39,321 nucleotides of DNA from Bacillus sp. JCM 19041 (GCA_001310375.1 BAXC01000039.1:1-39321); one strand, 5' to 3'; counted from the stretch's first letter, positions 25,129 to 34,237 are shown. The notes: a model not told the origin generated them from the letters alone. Translations and numbers: made by a program.

Positions 25129-25830
25129 GCTCACAACTGTGTATGATGAATTTGCAGATGCTTATGCCAGTGAGGATGTCAATTTGTATAATGGGCAATA
25201 TGAACGACGGCAATGATGCAGGAGTTACTCGCAGAAGCGCGAGAAAAAAAGGTGTTGGACGCAGGATGTGCTGCGGGGTGGTACACAAATGAATTGTTGA
25301 AACTTGGTTCTCGTGTTAGCGCAATTGACCAGTCACCGGAAATGGTAACACGAACAAAGAAGTTAGTAGGCGATCATGCGGATGTACGATGTTCTGATCT
25401 GTCGGAAGGCTTACCTTATAAGGAAAGTTCGTTTGGACTAATTCTTTCATCTTTGACGCTACATTACATAAAAGAGTGGCAACCGCTGTTTAACGAATTT
25501 GAGCGTGTTCTGGAGCCTGGGGGGAAATTGTTGTTTTCTGTACATCATCCAATGAATGACATCGCTCGCTCGTCGTCTAATCGTTACTTTGATAAAGAAC
25601 TTGTTATTGATAGATGGAAAAAAGCTGATAAGTGGTTTGATATGCCATTTTATCGTCGTTCTTTACAAGACATCTTAAATACAACACTCGCTCATTTTCA
25701 AATAGAAAAGGTGATCGAGCCAAAGCCTACTTCTTTGTTTAAAGAAGAAGATGCAGCAGGTTATGCCCGTTTAATGGCACAACCAAGCTTTCTTATTGTA
25801 AAAGCAATTAAACAAGTGAGGGATGCTTAA
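25123..25830 (+). CDS. Class I SAM-dependent methyltransferase, two indels at the 5' end
   Basis: The real start is probably the ATG recovered by removing C25125: MKLTTVYDEFADAYASEDVN, then LYNGQYER, a one-base loss near 25208, and MMQELLAEAREKKVLDAGCA (motif I). Further: VSAIDQSPEMV, GLILSSLTLHYIKEW, LEPGGKLLFSVHHPMND and a C-terminal PSFLIVKAIK. The first block (YDEFADAY) is typical of this methyltransferase group, which proves it does not belong to the hydrolase. Restored length is about 236 aa. Translationally coupled to the hydrolase; product unknown. Confidence 0.78.
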
Positions 25831-25939
25831 TATAAGGAAGTAAAACATAAGGAAAAGTTTGATAGACGTGACCACAAAGAAGGTCTTGTGAAGTATGTGG
25901 TGAGAAACATTCGTATGAAGCATGATAGTAGCAATAAAT

Positions 25940-25967
25940 AAGGCAAAATCCATTCGGATTTTGCCTT
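25940..25967. terminator. Bidirectional terminator
   Basis: AAGGCAAAATCC, a 4-nt loop and GGATTTTGCCTT form a perfect 12-bp stem between the convergent methyltransferase and XRE-cupin genes. Confidence 0.9.
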
Positions 25968-25974
25968 ATTTCAC

Positions 25975-26547
25975 TTAAGTTAATGTATAAGAAATGACGA
26001 AGTGGAGTACAGCGGTAGTGTTGCCTTCATTGCTATAAGTATGGGTACGATCACCTTTAAAACGAATCGAATCATATTCATTTAAGTGATAAACAATCCC
26101 GTCGACTTCAATCGATAGCGTGCCGGACATGACGGTAACCGACTCAGTTACGCCTGGACGATGAGCTTCGGAGGTATATGTAGAATCGGCTTGTAAATAA
26201 CCTCGGTAGCATTCGGCTAAACGATGAAATTGAAACAAAGGTTCCGCAACAAATACATTGTCTGCACTTGCCATTTTAACTGATTCGGTTGTACGAGCAA
26301 TGTCTACTTCAGCATCAACGGAAAGTAGCTCAGTAATTGGCAAACCAAGTCCATTGGATAGTTTCCAAATGACTGATAATGTTGGGTTTGCATCTCCCTT
26401 TTCAATTTTAATTAATGTCAGTTTGCTAATGCCAACTTGCTTTGCGAGTGCGTCCATACTTAATCCTTTGCTCGTGCGTAATTCACGCAGGTTGGCACCG
26501 ATCCGCTTTCCAGCTTCGCTTTCTTCCCAATTAAATTCGTTTTTCAT
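25975..26547 (-). CDS. XRE-family regulator with cupin sensor domain
   Basis: About 190 aa. The N-terminal HTH is IGANLRELRTSKGLSMDALA then KQVGISKLTLIKIEKG (residues 16-55); the C-terminal cupin has EAHRPGVTESVTVMSGTLSI and HLNEYDSIRFKGDRTHTYSN. Such XRE-cupin proteins commonly control a divergent transporter. The start is at 26547 (SD AAGGAGA); the frame extends further but without an SD. It is divergent from azlC across 76 bp holding overlapping promoters and a palindrome, so it probably represses azlCD, perhaps sensing an amino acid. Confidence 0.88.
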   Translation of the reverse strand: MKNEFNWEESEAGKRIGANLRELRTSKGLSMDALAKQVGISKLTLIKIEKGDANPTLSVIWKLSNGLGLPITELLSVDAEVDIARTTESVKMASADNVFVAEPLFQFHRLAECYRGYLQADSTYTSEAHRPGVTESVTVMSGTLSIEVDGIVYHLNEYDSIRFKGDRTHTYSNEGNTTAVLHFVISYTLT

Positions 26548-26568
26548 AACGTTCTCCTTTTTTTTGTG

Positions 26569-26602
26569 GTATATTATAATATACAAAAAAGTAAATTATA
26601 AT
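26569..26602. promoter_or_regulatory. Overlapping divergent promoters with a 16-bp palindrome
   Basis: GTATATTATAATATAC (26569-26584) is a perfect palindrome; TTATAATATA recurs at 26574 and 26596. On the plus strand TTATAA (26574-26579), 17 nt, TATAAT (26597-26602) points to azlC. On the minus strand TTATAA (26596-26601), 17 nt, TATAAT (26573-26578) points to the XRE gene. The two promoters occupy the same DNA. Confidence 0.6.
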
Positions 26603-26623
26603 ATAATTCTAAGGGGGATTATA

Positions 26624-27313
26624 ATGAATAAACACGCTTCCGCTATTAAAATAGCGTTGATTTCTGCTTTTCCGCTTGCTTTCGCTATTGCTACGTATGG
26701 TTTGTCATACGGTGTTTTGTCGCTTCAAGCGGGTTTCTCACTTCTTGAAACAGTAGGCATGTCTGTATTTGTTTTTTCTGGCTCCGTGCAGCTTGCCGCA
26801 GTTGGAATGGTTCAAAGTGGTTCCAGTTTAACAGCAATCATTATTGCCGCGATGTTATTAAATGTGCGCAATCTTTTATACGGAGCAGCTCTTTCAAGTA
26901 CGTTAACGCCTGCTGGCAAAGCTCGATGGATTCTTGCCTTTGGCGTATCAGATGAACCGTTTGTACTTGCTAGTACGCGTGCTAAGTCACATGGGCCAGA
27001 CCCGCTTTATTTTGCTAGTGTGTTTATTCTTTTTTATGTAGCATGGATCACAGCTTCGTTTATTGGTGCGCTTTTTGGTGACCAGATTGATCCTTTAGAG
27101 TGGGGACTTGATATGGCTTTTCCTGTCACATTTACAGCTTTGCTCGTTCCGAGTTTAAAAGGAAAGCCAGCATGGGCAACCGTAATCTCTGCATGTGCAA
27201 TTGTAAGTTGGTTTGATTATGCCATGCCAGGTAACGAGTTGTCGATTATAGCTGCTGGTATCGTGTCACCACTTGTTGGGTTATATGTGCAAAAAAGGAG
27301 GAACTTAAAATGA
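26624..27313 (+). CDS. azlC: AzlC family branched-chain amino acid exporter, large subunit
   Basis: 229 aa, about 6-7 transmembrane helices. Family pattern: IALISAFPLAFAIATYGLSY, FSLLETVGMSVFVFSGSVQL, LLNVRNLLYGAALS and GVSDEPFVLAS (the conserved Asp-Glu). AzlC and AzlD together export branched-chain or related amino acids and analogues such as azaleucine. A much longer open frame begins at 26258, but that part lies over the opposite-strand XRE gene; ATG 26624 with AAGGGGG is the real start. The stop overlaps azlD (ATGA). Confidence 0.9.
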   Translation: MNKHASAIKIALISAFPLAFAIATYGLSYGVLSLQAGFSLLETVGMSVFVFSGSVQLAAVGMVQSGSSLTAIIIAAMLLNVRNLLYGAALSSTLTPAGKARWILAFGVSDEPFVLASTRAKSHGPDPLYFASVFILFYVAWITASFIGALFGDQIDPLEWGLDMAFPVTFTALLVPSLKGKPAWATVISACAIVSWFDYAMPGNELSIIAAGIVSPLVGLYVQKRRNLK

Positions 27314-27621
27314 ATTGGATGCTAATAGCAGCTTTAGCAATTGGAACATATGCCTCTCGAGTTATCGGGGTCGAAGTAATGGCTAACAAAGAAATGGGAA
27401 CTTCAGCAAAAGCGTATTTTTCTTTTGTGCCACTAGGCATCATTTCTGCTTTGGTGGTTAAACAACTTATCGTTCAAGGAGATAGTGGACTAACTATTTC
27501 TTGGCCAATGGTTTTTGCTTGTTTAGTAACTGCGGTGGCAATAAAGTTAAACAAGTCTTTTCTCTTAGCTGTTATTAGTGGAATGGCAGCAGGCATTGTT
27601 GTCCGCTTGGTGAGTGGTTGA
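27310..27621 (+). CDS. azlD: AzlD family small subunit
   Basis: 103 aa, four transmembrane helices, with MLIAALAIGTYASRVIG, KAYFSFVPLGIISALVVKQL and a final LAVISGMAAGIVVRLV. This is the usual partner of AzlC, starting 4 nt inside its end (ATGA), SD AAAGGAGG. Together they make the exporter probably controlled by the XRE-cupin gene upstream. Confidence 0.88.
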   Translation: MNWMLIAALAIGTYASRVIGVEVMANKEMGTSAKAYFSFVPLGIISALVVKQLIVQGDSGLTISWPMVFACLVTAVAIKLNKSFLLAVISGMAAGIVVRLVSG

Positions 27622-27670
27622 AAACGAGTAAATGAATAAAAAAGAGATAATTGTCTATATTTCGATCAAT

Positions 27671-27713
27671 TTGACGAGTGCGTCTCACTTATGCTAATGT
27701 GAAAACGTTATCA
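27671..27713 (+). promoter_or_regulatory. Promoter with CcpA cre box (sugar ABC importer)
   Basis: TTGACG (27671-27676), 18 nt, TAATGT (27695-27700). TGAAAACGTTATCA (27700-27713) matches the cre consensus and covers the -10 end and transcription start, a position at which CcpA blocks initiation. This fits glucose repression of the transporter starting at 27783. Confidence 0.75.
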
Positions 27714-27782
27714 TATGGATAATATCTTTAACGATGGAAGTTTTTTTTGACGAAAAAAGACAGTTCATTTTAGGAGGGTGTT

Positions 27783-29075
27783 ATGCGGCGAATCGTTCCT
27801 TTAGGCATTGTTACCTGCTTGTTAGCAATGGCTGGTTGTAGTGAAAATGATGGTCAGACAACGGATGGTCCGGCAGGTGAAATTACAGTCTGGGCTTGGA
27901 ATTTGGAAGCGGATTATTTAATTGATATTGTGCCTGCATTTGAAGATTTATACCCTGATATTTCAGTTAATGTAATGAAACTAAGTGGAGAACAAGTGTA
28001 CCAACGATTAACGACGGGATTGGCCGCTGGTGTAGAAAGCCAACTACCAGACCTAGTTCAAGTGGAGAACCAACGGATTGATTTATATATGGAAAACTTC
28101 CAAGAAGTTTTGTTAATTTGTCGGAGATGGGTTTTGATGAACACCGTGATAAATTTGTTGAAGGGAAAATCGCCCCTTTAATTAATGACGAAGGTGGAGT
28201 AATGGCTTTTCCTAGAGATACAGGACCGATGGCAGTCTTCTATCGTGCAGATTTGTTTGATGAAGCGGGAATCAATCCTGAAGAAATTATTACATGGGAT
28301 GATTATATTCAAGCGGGAGAAGAAATGCGAGAGGAAACAGGGACGTTAATGACAGGTATCCAGCTCAATGGGGATACGCAATTCTACCGGGCGATGCTCC
28401 AGCAACATGACTTATTTTACTTTAATTTAGATGGAGAAGTGACTGCAAGTACAGAAGCGCTCATCGTTCAATGGAAAAGTTGAAGGAAATGAACGATGCA
28501 GGTATCTTACTTCACGCAGCAACTGGAGAAGAGGTTAATGCCGCGATTAAGAATGATGCAGTTGCATCTGTGATTAGCGGATCATGGCAGAAGGGATTAT
28601 CGAAGACCAGATGCCCGAACAAGAAGGGTTATGGCGAGTGATGAAACTTCCGACTTTCGAAGAAGGTGGTTTAACTGCGGCAAATGACGGAGGATCAAAT
28701 TTAGCGATTACATCTGTCTCGAGCAACCAAGAAGCGGCTTATTTATTCGGTGAGTTTGCTTCAGTGAATGTCGATAATCAAGTTCATGGGGCGCTAGCGT
28801 ACGGTGCATACCCTGCTTTAATTGAAGCAATCGATCGTCCGGAATTTGAAGAAGGTGTCGATTTTTTTGGTGGACAAGAAATTTTTGGAATATTTGGCGA
28901 AGAAGCAATTGACTTGCCAGTTGTCAACTTTACTGATGATTATTTGCGGGCACAAAATAACTTCAATGATGCCATTGGTCGGGTGATCTTGCAAGATGTA
29001 CCTGTTAACGACGCACTAGAAACGGCCGCCAATCGTCTTGAGGCAGCGACAGGACGGGGGTCAAGCAATGAGTAA
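27783..29075 (+). CDS. Sugar ABC transporter substrate-binding lipoprotein, three frameshifts
   Basis: Family-1 extracellular solute-binding lipoprotein of about 430 aa. Signal peptide and lipobox IVTCLLAMAGCSEN (lipidated Cys near residue 19), ITVWAWNLEADYLIDIVPAF, LPDLVQVENQRIDLY, AFPRDTGPMAVFYRADLFDE, TWDDYIQAGEEMR, VISGSWQKG, GLTAANDGGSNLAIT. The frame is broken three times by single missing bases near 28110 (T run), 28470 and 28594 (G run); each joint restores conserved text. It overlaps the first permease by ATGAGTAA. SD GGAGGGTG, and a cre box lies in the promoter. Confidence 0.85.
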
Positions 29076-29985
29076 TCCAGCAGTACAACAGAAAACAAAA
29101 CCATTTAAAAAGGGTAGAAAAGGCCCGGAAAATCCGGCCGGAATTGCTCCTTATGTATTCATTGCACCTGCGATTATTCTGTTCTTGTTGTTTACCGGTT
29201 ATCCGATTGTGTATTCGCTCGTCTTAAGTTTTACAACAAACGAAGCCGGAGTGAATGTGTTCGCAGGTTTTGACAATTATCTTCGCTTATTTCAAGATAG
29301 TTTGTTTTATGAAGCGTTGTACAATACATTCATTATTCTTATTGTTCAAGTGCCAATTATGACAATGATGGCGGTTGTACTCGCGAATGTATTACATAGT
29401 GGAATCCATCGTTTTAAAGGGGTGCTTCGAGTTGCATTTTTTACTCCTACGGTTACCTCACTTGTTGCTGCTGCGATTATTTTCCTTTTAATTTTAAATC
29501 AGGATTTCGGAATTATGAACTATATGCTGACAAGCATTGGAGTTGAGCGAATCCCTTGGCTAAATGATCCATTTTGGGCAAAAGTGTCTTTAATAATGGT
29601 GACGATTTGGCGTTGGACAGGCTACAATATGATCATTATTTTAGCGGGTCTGCAAGTGATACCTAAAGATTTATACGAAGCAGCTAGCATTGATGGTGCT
29701 GGTCCAATTAAGAAATTCTTTTCAATTACGTTGCCTCAATTAAAACCTGTACTTCTATTTGCCGTTGTGATGTCAACGATTGGAACATTCCAATTGTTTG
29801 ATGAAGCGTTTAACCTGACAGGTGGTGGCCCAATAAATGCAACAACGACAGTAACGATGTATTTGTATGAAAATGGATTTGAATATTTTGATTTTGGTTA
29901 CGCATCAGCTATAGCTTACGTGGTGGTAGTCATTATTGCCATACTGTCTTTTATCCAGTTTAAAGTGGCAGGTGATCGAGAATGA
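29068..29985 (+). CDS. Sugar ABC transporter permease (MalF/UgpA type)
   Basis: About 305 aa, six transmembrane helices plus the N-terminal extension AGIAPYVFIAPAIILFLLF. The cytoplasmic EAA loop that docks the ATPase reads YEAASIDGAGPIKKFFSITL then PQLKP (near residue 210). TGGGPINATTTVTMYLYENG is typical of CUT1 permeases. Its start overlaps the binding-protein stop, and its end overlaps the second permease, so the three genes are coupled. No ATPase gene is present; in Bacillus such importers use the shared MsmX ATPase. Confidence 0.92.
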   Translation: MSNPAVQQKTKPFKKGRKGPENPAGIAPYVFIAPAIILFLLFTGYPIVYSLVLSFTTNEAGVNVFAGFDNYLRLFQDSLFYEALYNTFIILIVQVPIMTMMAVVLANVLHSGIHRFKGVLRVAFFTPTVTSLVAAAIIFLLILNQDFGIMNYMLTSIGVERIPWLNDPFWAKVSLIMVTIWRWTGYNMIIILAGLQVIPKDLYEAASIDGAGPIKKFFSITLPQLKPVLLFAVVMSTIGTFQLFDEAFNLTGGGPINATTTVTMYLYENGFEYFDFGYASAIAYVVVVIIAILSFIQFKVAGDRE

Positions 29986-30800
29986 AGCTAGTTGGAAAAC
30001 TATTAAAGTATGTTGTCATTGCAATTGGTCTTTTTATTACCCTCGGTCCATTTTATTGGATGGTTGTAGGGGCAACGAACTCATCAGGCTCCTTATTGTC
30101 TGTCCCACCCAATTTAATTCCAGGCGATCAGTTGCTTGTGAATTTTCGAAATCTCGTTGATAATATCGATATTTTCCAAGCACTTTGGAACTCAACAATC
30201 ATTACAGTAACCTTTACCCTTGTCGCTGGTTTAATTAGCGCAGCAGCAGGCTATGCGTTTGCCAAATATAAATTTAAAGGCAGGGATCCTCTGTTTGCAA
30301 TGTTGTTAGTATCAATGATGATTCCGTATCAAGCATTGATTATTCCCCAATTTGAATTGTTTGCTAACTTTGGCATTTTGAATTCGTATAGTGCGATTAT
30401 TCTACCACAGCTTGCTTATCCATTTGCGATCTTCTTAATGAGACAAAGTATGAAATCGATTCCGGATTCAATCATGGAGTCGGCGCGAATTGATGGTTGT
30501 GGAGAATATCGGATGTTTTTCCAAATCTCGCTTCCAATGATGCTCCCAGCGATTGGTGCTGTCTCAATCTTTTTATTTACACATCAATGGAATAACTTTT
30601 TATGGCCGCTCGTAGCAATTGTGACAGAAGATATGTATACATTGCCAATCGTGCTTTCCATTCTAGGTGGACAAGACAATCTTGATTACGGTCAGCTCAT
30701 GCTTGCTGCAACCATTTCTGTGTTACCGATCTTCATTATGTTTTTGTTTTTACAACGCTATTTTATTGCTGGAATTGCAAGTGGTGCAGTAAAAGAATAA
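29982..30800 (+). CDS. Sugar ABC transporter permease (MalG/UgpE type)
   Basis: 272 aa. LFITLGPFYWMVVGATNSSG at the first helix, AAAGYAFAKYKFKGRD, MMIPYQALIIPQFELFANFG and LNSYSAIILPQ, and the EAA loop MESARIDGCGEYRMFFQISL then P. It ends QRYFIAGIASGAVKE, the classic C-terminus of CUT1 inner permeases (F-I-x-G-I-x-x-G-A-V-K). Start overlaps the previous stop by ATGA. Together with the first permease and the lipoprotein it forms a monosaccharide/oligosaccharide importer; the sugar is unknown, and no glycosidase is adjacent. Confidence 0.92.
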   Translation: MKLVGKLLKYVVIAIGLFITLGPFYWMVVGATNSSGSLLSVPPNLIPGDQLLVNFRNLVDNIDIFQALWNSTIITVTFTLVAGLISAAAGYAFAKYKFKGRDPLFAMLLVSMMIPYQALIIPQFELFANFGILNSYSAIILPQLAYPFAIFLMRQSMKSIPDSIMESARIDGCGEYRMFFQISLPMMLPAIGAVSIFLFTHQWNNFLWPLVAIVTEDMYTLPIVLSILGGQDNLDYGQLMLAATISVLPIFIMFLFLQRYFIAGIASGAVKE

Positions 30801-30879
30801 TGATCGCTTTACTTCTTTTTCCGTCCATGGAAGCAATTTGTGGCGCTTAGCATTGCTTTTGCCTTAAAGTAGTACTGAG

Positions 30880-30913
30880 AACAGCCTTGGGTATAACTGA
30901 AACCAAGGCTGTT
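30880..30913. repeat. Perfect 11-bp hairpin before the pentapeptide gene
   Basis: AACAGCCTTGG (30880-30890) and CCAAGGCTGTT (30903-30913) enclose a 12-nt loop. It is followed by GAAAAAGGG, so the plus strand lacks a T-run. It might terminate or attenuate poorly, or act as a leader hairpin, since the SD follows at once. Confidence 0.5.
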
Positions 30914-30932
30914 GAAAAAGGGAGTGGGACAA

Positions 30933-31572
30933 GTGGTAGCAAAGATTAAAAAACCGGTTCTTCCAGCGGAGTTACAGCAAAAGACAGTTGCAGATTGCCT
31001 GGCTGAAGAGGAACCCTTTATTTTAAACGCACAAATAAAGAGTGAAGAACAGATTGGTTTACAAGTGGAGAGACTCGTTGTCTCAAAGGCTAGTTTTGAG
31101 CACGTTATCCTTGTAAACGCAATGCTCGAGCGGGCTGATTTAACCGATGTCATATTTGAGAACTGTGACTTATCCAATGTGTCATTCAATGAAGCAGTTA
31201 TTCACCGAGTCGCTTTTAAGGGATGCAAGTTAACTGGAGCCGACTTTTCTAGAGCTCATTTAGGAAACGTTACGTTTGATCATTGCCTTGTAAATTTAAG
31301 TGATTTTGTTGAGGCACGCTTAAAAACAGTTGCTTTTAGAAAATCCTCACTCATTAGCGCAAATTTCTCAGATTGTCTGCTCAAATCAATTGAATTGACT
31401 GAATGTGAAATTGACGACATTCAGTTGCGCAACGGAGCTAACAGGTATTGATATTAGTACGTGCACATACAATCGTCTCCATACAGCGCTAAAGCAAATC
31501 GACGGTTTGATTGTTTCAAAGGAACAGGCAATTGGCTTTGCTAAATTGTTAGGGCTGCAAATTAAAGAGTAA
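30933..31572 (+). CDS. Pentapeptide repeat protein (YjbI/Qnr-like layout), frameshifted
   Basis: About 212 aa when joined. It is a right-handed beta-helix of A(D/N)LxX-type repeats: ERADLTDVIFENCDLSNVSF, GCKLTGADFSRAHLGNVTF, NLSDFVEARLKTVAFRKSSL. One extra G near 31434 ends the frame at 31451; without it the text continues LTGIDISTCTYNRLHTALKQ and SKEQAIGFAKLLGLQIKE, the normal C-terminus of Bacillus pentapeptide proteins. Start at GTG 30933 behind GGGAGTGGGA. Qnr-type relatives protect DNA gyrase, but that function cannot be assumed here. Confidence 0.78.
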
Positions 31573-31575
31573 TCT

Positions 31576-31986
31576 TCAACTAGGAAATAAATAGAGTTGA
31601 ATGGTTTTGGCTACTCGTTGTGAGAAAAGAAAAGGAACGGCTCCAACTGTCCCTGTTCGCCCATTATGCCAATACCGGTGCTGAATATCTGGAATGGAAG
31701 TTGGTTCCCGTTCGAGATGTACATGGATTTTTTCATCATGCAAGCGTTGTTTTGCTTTACGTATATCGGCGGTTAGCTTCAACAGGGATTTCTGCACACC
31801 CTCCGCGTAAACGGTTGAATATTTGATTCCTCTAACGCCTTTGTTGAAGCGTGCGAGATCCCGTTCTAATATTTGTCGGGCATAGACTAAATAAAGATAG
31901 TCTAAAACAAGTAATTTCGTCTGATCCGTTTTTGGTGTGTAGGAAATTCCAAATAATTGTCGAACATCGTCATCGCTTAATTCCAT
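31576..31986 (-). CDS. Hypothetical protein, 136 aa
   Basis: I do not recognise the family. It starts MELSDDDVRQLFGISYTPKT, has a basic helical middle (KSLLKLTADIRKAKQRLHDE), then HVHLEREPTSIPDIQHRYWH and a hydrophobic end (VGAVPFLFSQRVAKTIQLYL). No transmembrane helix. SD GAGGGG lies 7 nt before the ATG. It ends 4 nt from the convergent pentapeptide gene, so both ends are well defined. The basic centre with HRYWHNGR could suggest nucleic-acid binding, a weak inference. Confidence 0.6.
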   Translation of the reverse strand: MELSDDDVRQLFGISYTPKTDQTKLLVLDYLYLVYARQILERDLARFNKGVRGIKYSTVYAEGVQKSLLKLTADIRKAKQRLHDEKIHVHLEREPTSIPDIQHRYWHNGRTGTVGAVPFLFSQRVAKTIQLYLFPS

Positions 31987-32176
31987 TATGAACCCCTCTT
32001 AACAGAACGTTTGTTTGTATTATATGCTCGTTTAGAATAGTATTCAATATGCAAAATTTGGATACTGAAATGGGATCTTGTGAGAGCGTATGTGAAATGA
32101 CAATTAGTTGTTCAACCGAAGAGGCAAGGCATGGTACACTAGTAAAGTGGCTTGATTATTTTTGTGGAGGGGTATA

Positions 32177-33085
32177 ATGGGGAAACGATTATTATTATTT
32201 CTAGCAACAAACATTCTTGTATTGACAACCATTTTTATTGTGTGGACATTGATTGTTCGATTTACTGGAATGGATGGTTCATTTATTGCAAGTGATGGTT
32301 CGATTCAGATTGGCGTTGTGATGCTGTTTAGTTTACTTTTTGGTTTTACTGGGTCTTTTATATCACTAGGCATGTCGCGCTGGATCGCTAAAAAGATGAT
32401 GCGTGTTAATGTGCTTGACCCTGATGGTTCGCTTAGCCGGGAAGAGAAAGCGATCGTTGAAAAAGTGCATCGCTTATCTCGTGCTGCAGGACTGGCACAT
32501 ATGCCAGAGGTAGGAATTTACCAGTCGGCAGAAGTAAACGCATTTGCAACGGGTCCTTCGAAAAAACGTTCGCTTGTGGCCGTTTCATCAGGATTGCTTG
32601 ACTCAATGGACGACGATGCAGTCGAAGGGGTTATTGCCCATGAAGTGGCGCACGTAGCCAATGGTGACATGGTAACAATGACGCTTTTACAAGGGATTGT
32701 TAATACATTTGTTATCTTTTTCTCTCGCATCATTTCAATTGTTTTGTCGCGTTTTGTTCGTCCAGAACTCCAGTTTATTGTCCAGTTTGCGTCGATGATT
32801 ATTTTGCAAATCTTATTCTCTATCCTAGGAAGTTTCGTTATTAGTGCCTACTCGCGCCATCGTGAGTATCATGCAGATAGAGGTGGAGCAGACCTTGCAG
32901 GAAACGACAAAATGATCCATGCGTTACGCTCGCTGCAACAGTATGTGAATCGTGCAAAAGCGAATGATCATACGGATGACTCAGCTGTGCAAACGATGAA
33001 AATTAGTGGAAACAGCTCAATGATGAAGCTTTTGTCAACTCACCCTGATTTAAGTGACCGCATTGCTCGTTTAGAACAACGATAA
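32177..33085 (+). CDS. htpX: Protease HtpX homologue (M48 membrane zinc protease)
   Basis: About 302 aa. Two N-terminal transmembrane helices ([40 protein letters not shown]), the zinc motif [17 protein letters not shown] (HEVAH, near residue 155), two further helices, then the third ligand region [17 protein letters not shown]. HtpX degrades damaged membrane proteins, with the active site in the cytoplasm. Start at ATG 32177 (SD GGAGGGG) rather than the longer frame. An extended -10 (TGGTACACT, 32132-32140) lies upstream, and a clear terminator follows. Confidence 0.95.
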   Translation: MGKRLLLFLATNILVLTTIFIVWTLIVRFTGMDGSFIASDGSIQIGVVMLFSLLFGFTGSFISLGMSRWIAKKMMRVNVLDPDGSLSREEKAIVEKVHRLSRAAGLAHMPEVGIYQSAEVNAFATGPSKKRSLVAVSSGLLDSMDDDAVEGVIAHEVAHVANGDMVTMTLLQGIVNTFVIFFSRIISIVLSRFVRPELQFIVQFASMIILQILFSILGSFVISAYSRHREYHADRGGADLAGNDKMIHALRSLQQYVNRAKANDHTDDSAVQTMKISGNSSMMKLLSTHPDLSDRIARLEQR

Positions 33086-33090
33086 AATGA

Positions 33091-33116
33091 AAAAACCAGC
33101 TGCGGCTGGTTTTTTT
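33091..33116 (+). terminator. Intrinsic terminator of htpX
   Basis: AAAAACCAGC, loop TGCG, GCTGGTTTTTT: a perfect stem with a T-run directly after the stop. Confidence 0.92.
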
Positions 33117-33186
33117 GTCGGGAAAATGCGACAAGATGGAGCGAGGTTGTTAACAGTGACCAGTCTAAATAATGCTTTCAAAAAGC

Positions 33187-33208
33187 CACGGCAATTTTTT
33201 CTGCCGTG
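33187..33208 (-). terminator. Intrinsic terminator of the aldo/keto reductase gene
   Basis: CACGGCA and TGCCGTG arms; on the minus strand the stem is followed by GCTTTTT. Confidence 0.8.
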
Positions 33209-33223
33209 ATTCTTGACAATCAG

Positions 33224-34156
33224 TTATGGAATCATATTTCCAGCCGCCGCATACAGTTCATACCATTCCTCTCTCGTTAATGGAATGTCAGAACCTGCGC
33301 ACGCTTCTTTTATACGACCACGATTTGTTGTGCCGATCACGACTTGAATGTTTGCCGGATGGCGTGTAATCCAAGCTGTAGCGATTGTTGTCGAAGTGAC
33401 TCCATACTTGTCGGCAAGGCGTTCAAGCACAGTATTTAGCTCTGGAAATGTATCCGTATTGCCGACAAACGGACCATCAAAAAAGCCACTTTGGAATGGT
33501 GACCAGGCTTGAAGTGTAATGTCATTTAAACGGCAATACTCTAGCGTACTGCTATCGCGGTTGATCGAGTTATCCGTATTCATATTTAAAGAGATACCGG
33601 AATCAATGAGTGGAGTGTGAGCGACACTCAATTGTACTTGGTTGACGACAAGCTTTTGATCGATGTCACGTTGAAGCAGTTCAATTTGCATTGGATTATG
33701 GTTAGAAACACCAAAATGGCGGACTTTACCACTTTCTTTAAGCTTATTAAATGCTTCCGCAACTTCAGATGGTTCCATAAGCGGATCGGGACGATGAAGC
33801 AATAGGATATCTAAATAATCTGTTTGCAAACGTTTCAAAATACCATCAACAGACGTTAGAATATGTTCCTTCGAGAAATCAAAGTAACCTGTCGCCCCTT
33901 TTCGAATACCGCATTTGCTTTGAATTACCATATTTTCACGGACAGTGGGATTCATAGAAATTGCTTCAGAGAAGAGTGCTTCACATTCGCCTCCACCATA
34001 AATGTCAGCATGGTCAAAAAAGTTAATACCCTCTTCTTGTGCCGTACGAATTAATTTCTCAATCTCAGTTAAAGACAAATGATTAATGCGCATTAAACCC
34101 ATTACAATATTCGACACTTCTAAGTCTGTATGTGCCATCTGATTATACTTCATCAT
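33224..34156 (-). CDS. Aldo/keto reductase (YcsN-like)
   Basis: 310-aa NADPH-dependent TIM-barrel oxidoreductase. The catalytic tetrad is visible: Asp and Tyr in NFFDHADIYGGG (about residues 49 and 54), Lys in IQSKCGIRKG (about 80) and His in DILLLHRPDPLM (about 121). WSPFQSGFFDG and VIGTTNRGRI form the cofactor end. The pattern resembles B. subtilis YcsN and the E. coli YdhF group. SD GGGGGG; monocistronic with its own terminator. Confidence 0.9.
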   Translation of the reverse strand: MMKYNQMAHTDLEVSNIVMGLMRINHLSLTEIEKLIRTAQEEGINFFDHADIYGGGECEALFSEAISMNPTVRENMVIQSKCGIRKGATGYFDFSKEHILTSVDGILKRLQTDYLDILLLHRPDPLMEPSEVAEAFNKLKESGKVRHFGVSNHNPMQIELLQRDIDQKLVVNQVQLSVAHTPLIDSGISLNMNTDNSINRDSSTLEYCRLNDITLQAWSPFQSGFFDGPFVGNTDTFPELNTVLERLADKYGVTSTTIATAWITRHPANIQVVIGTTNRGRIKEACAGSDIPLTREEWYELYAAAGNMIP

Positions 34157-34237
34157 TAATTCCCCCCTTTTTACCAGTTTACTAATAGGTAAGGCAACTG
34201 TATAGCAAGAGTTTCCATTCAGTAAGCGGGTTCGTTT

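Noticed and set aside
24368-25216. True bifunctional hydrolase-methyltransferase
   Set aside because: The joined part is the N-terminus of the methyltransferase only, and a one-base change restores two normal overlapping genes.
26258-26623. N-terminal 122-residue extension of the AzlC frame
   Set aside because: It runs antisense through the XRE-cupin gene and the promoter region; AzlC begins at 26624 with a strong SD.
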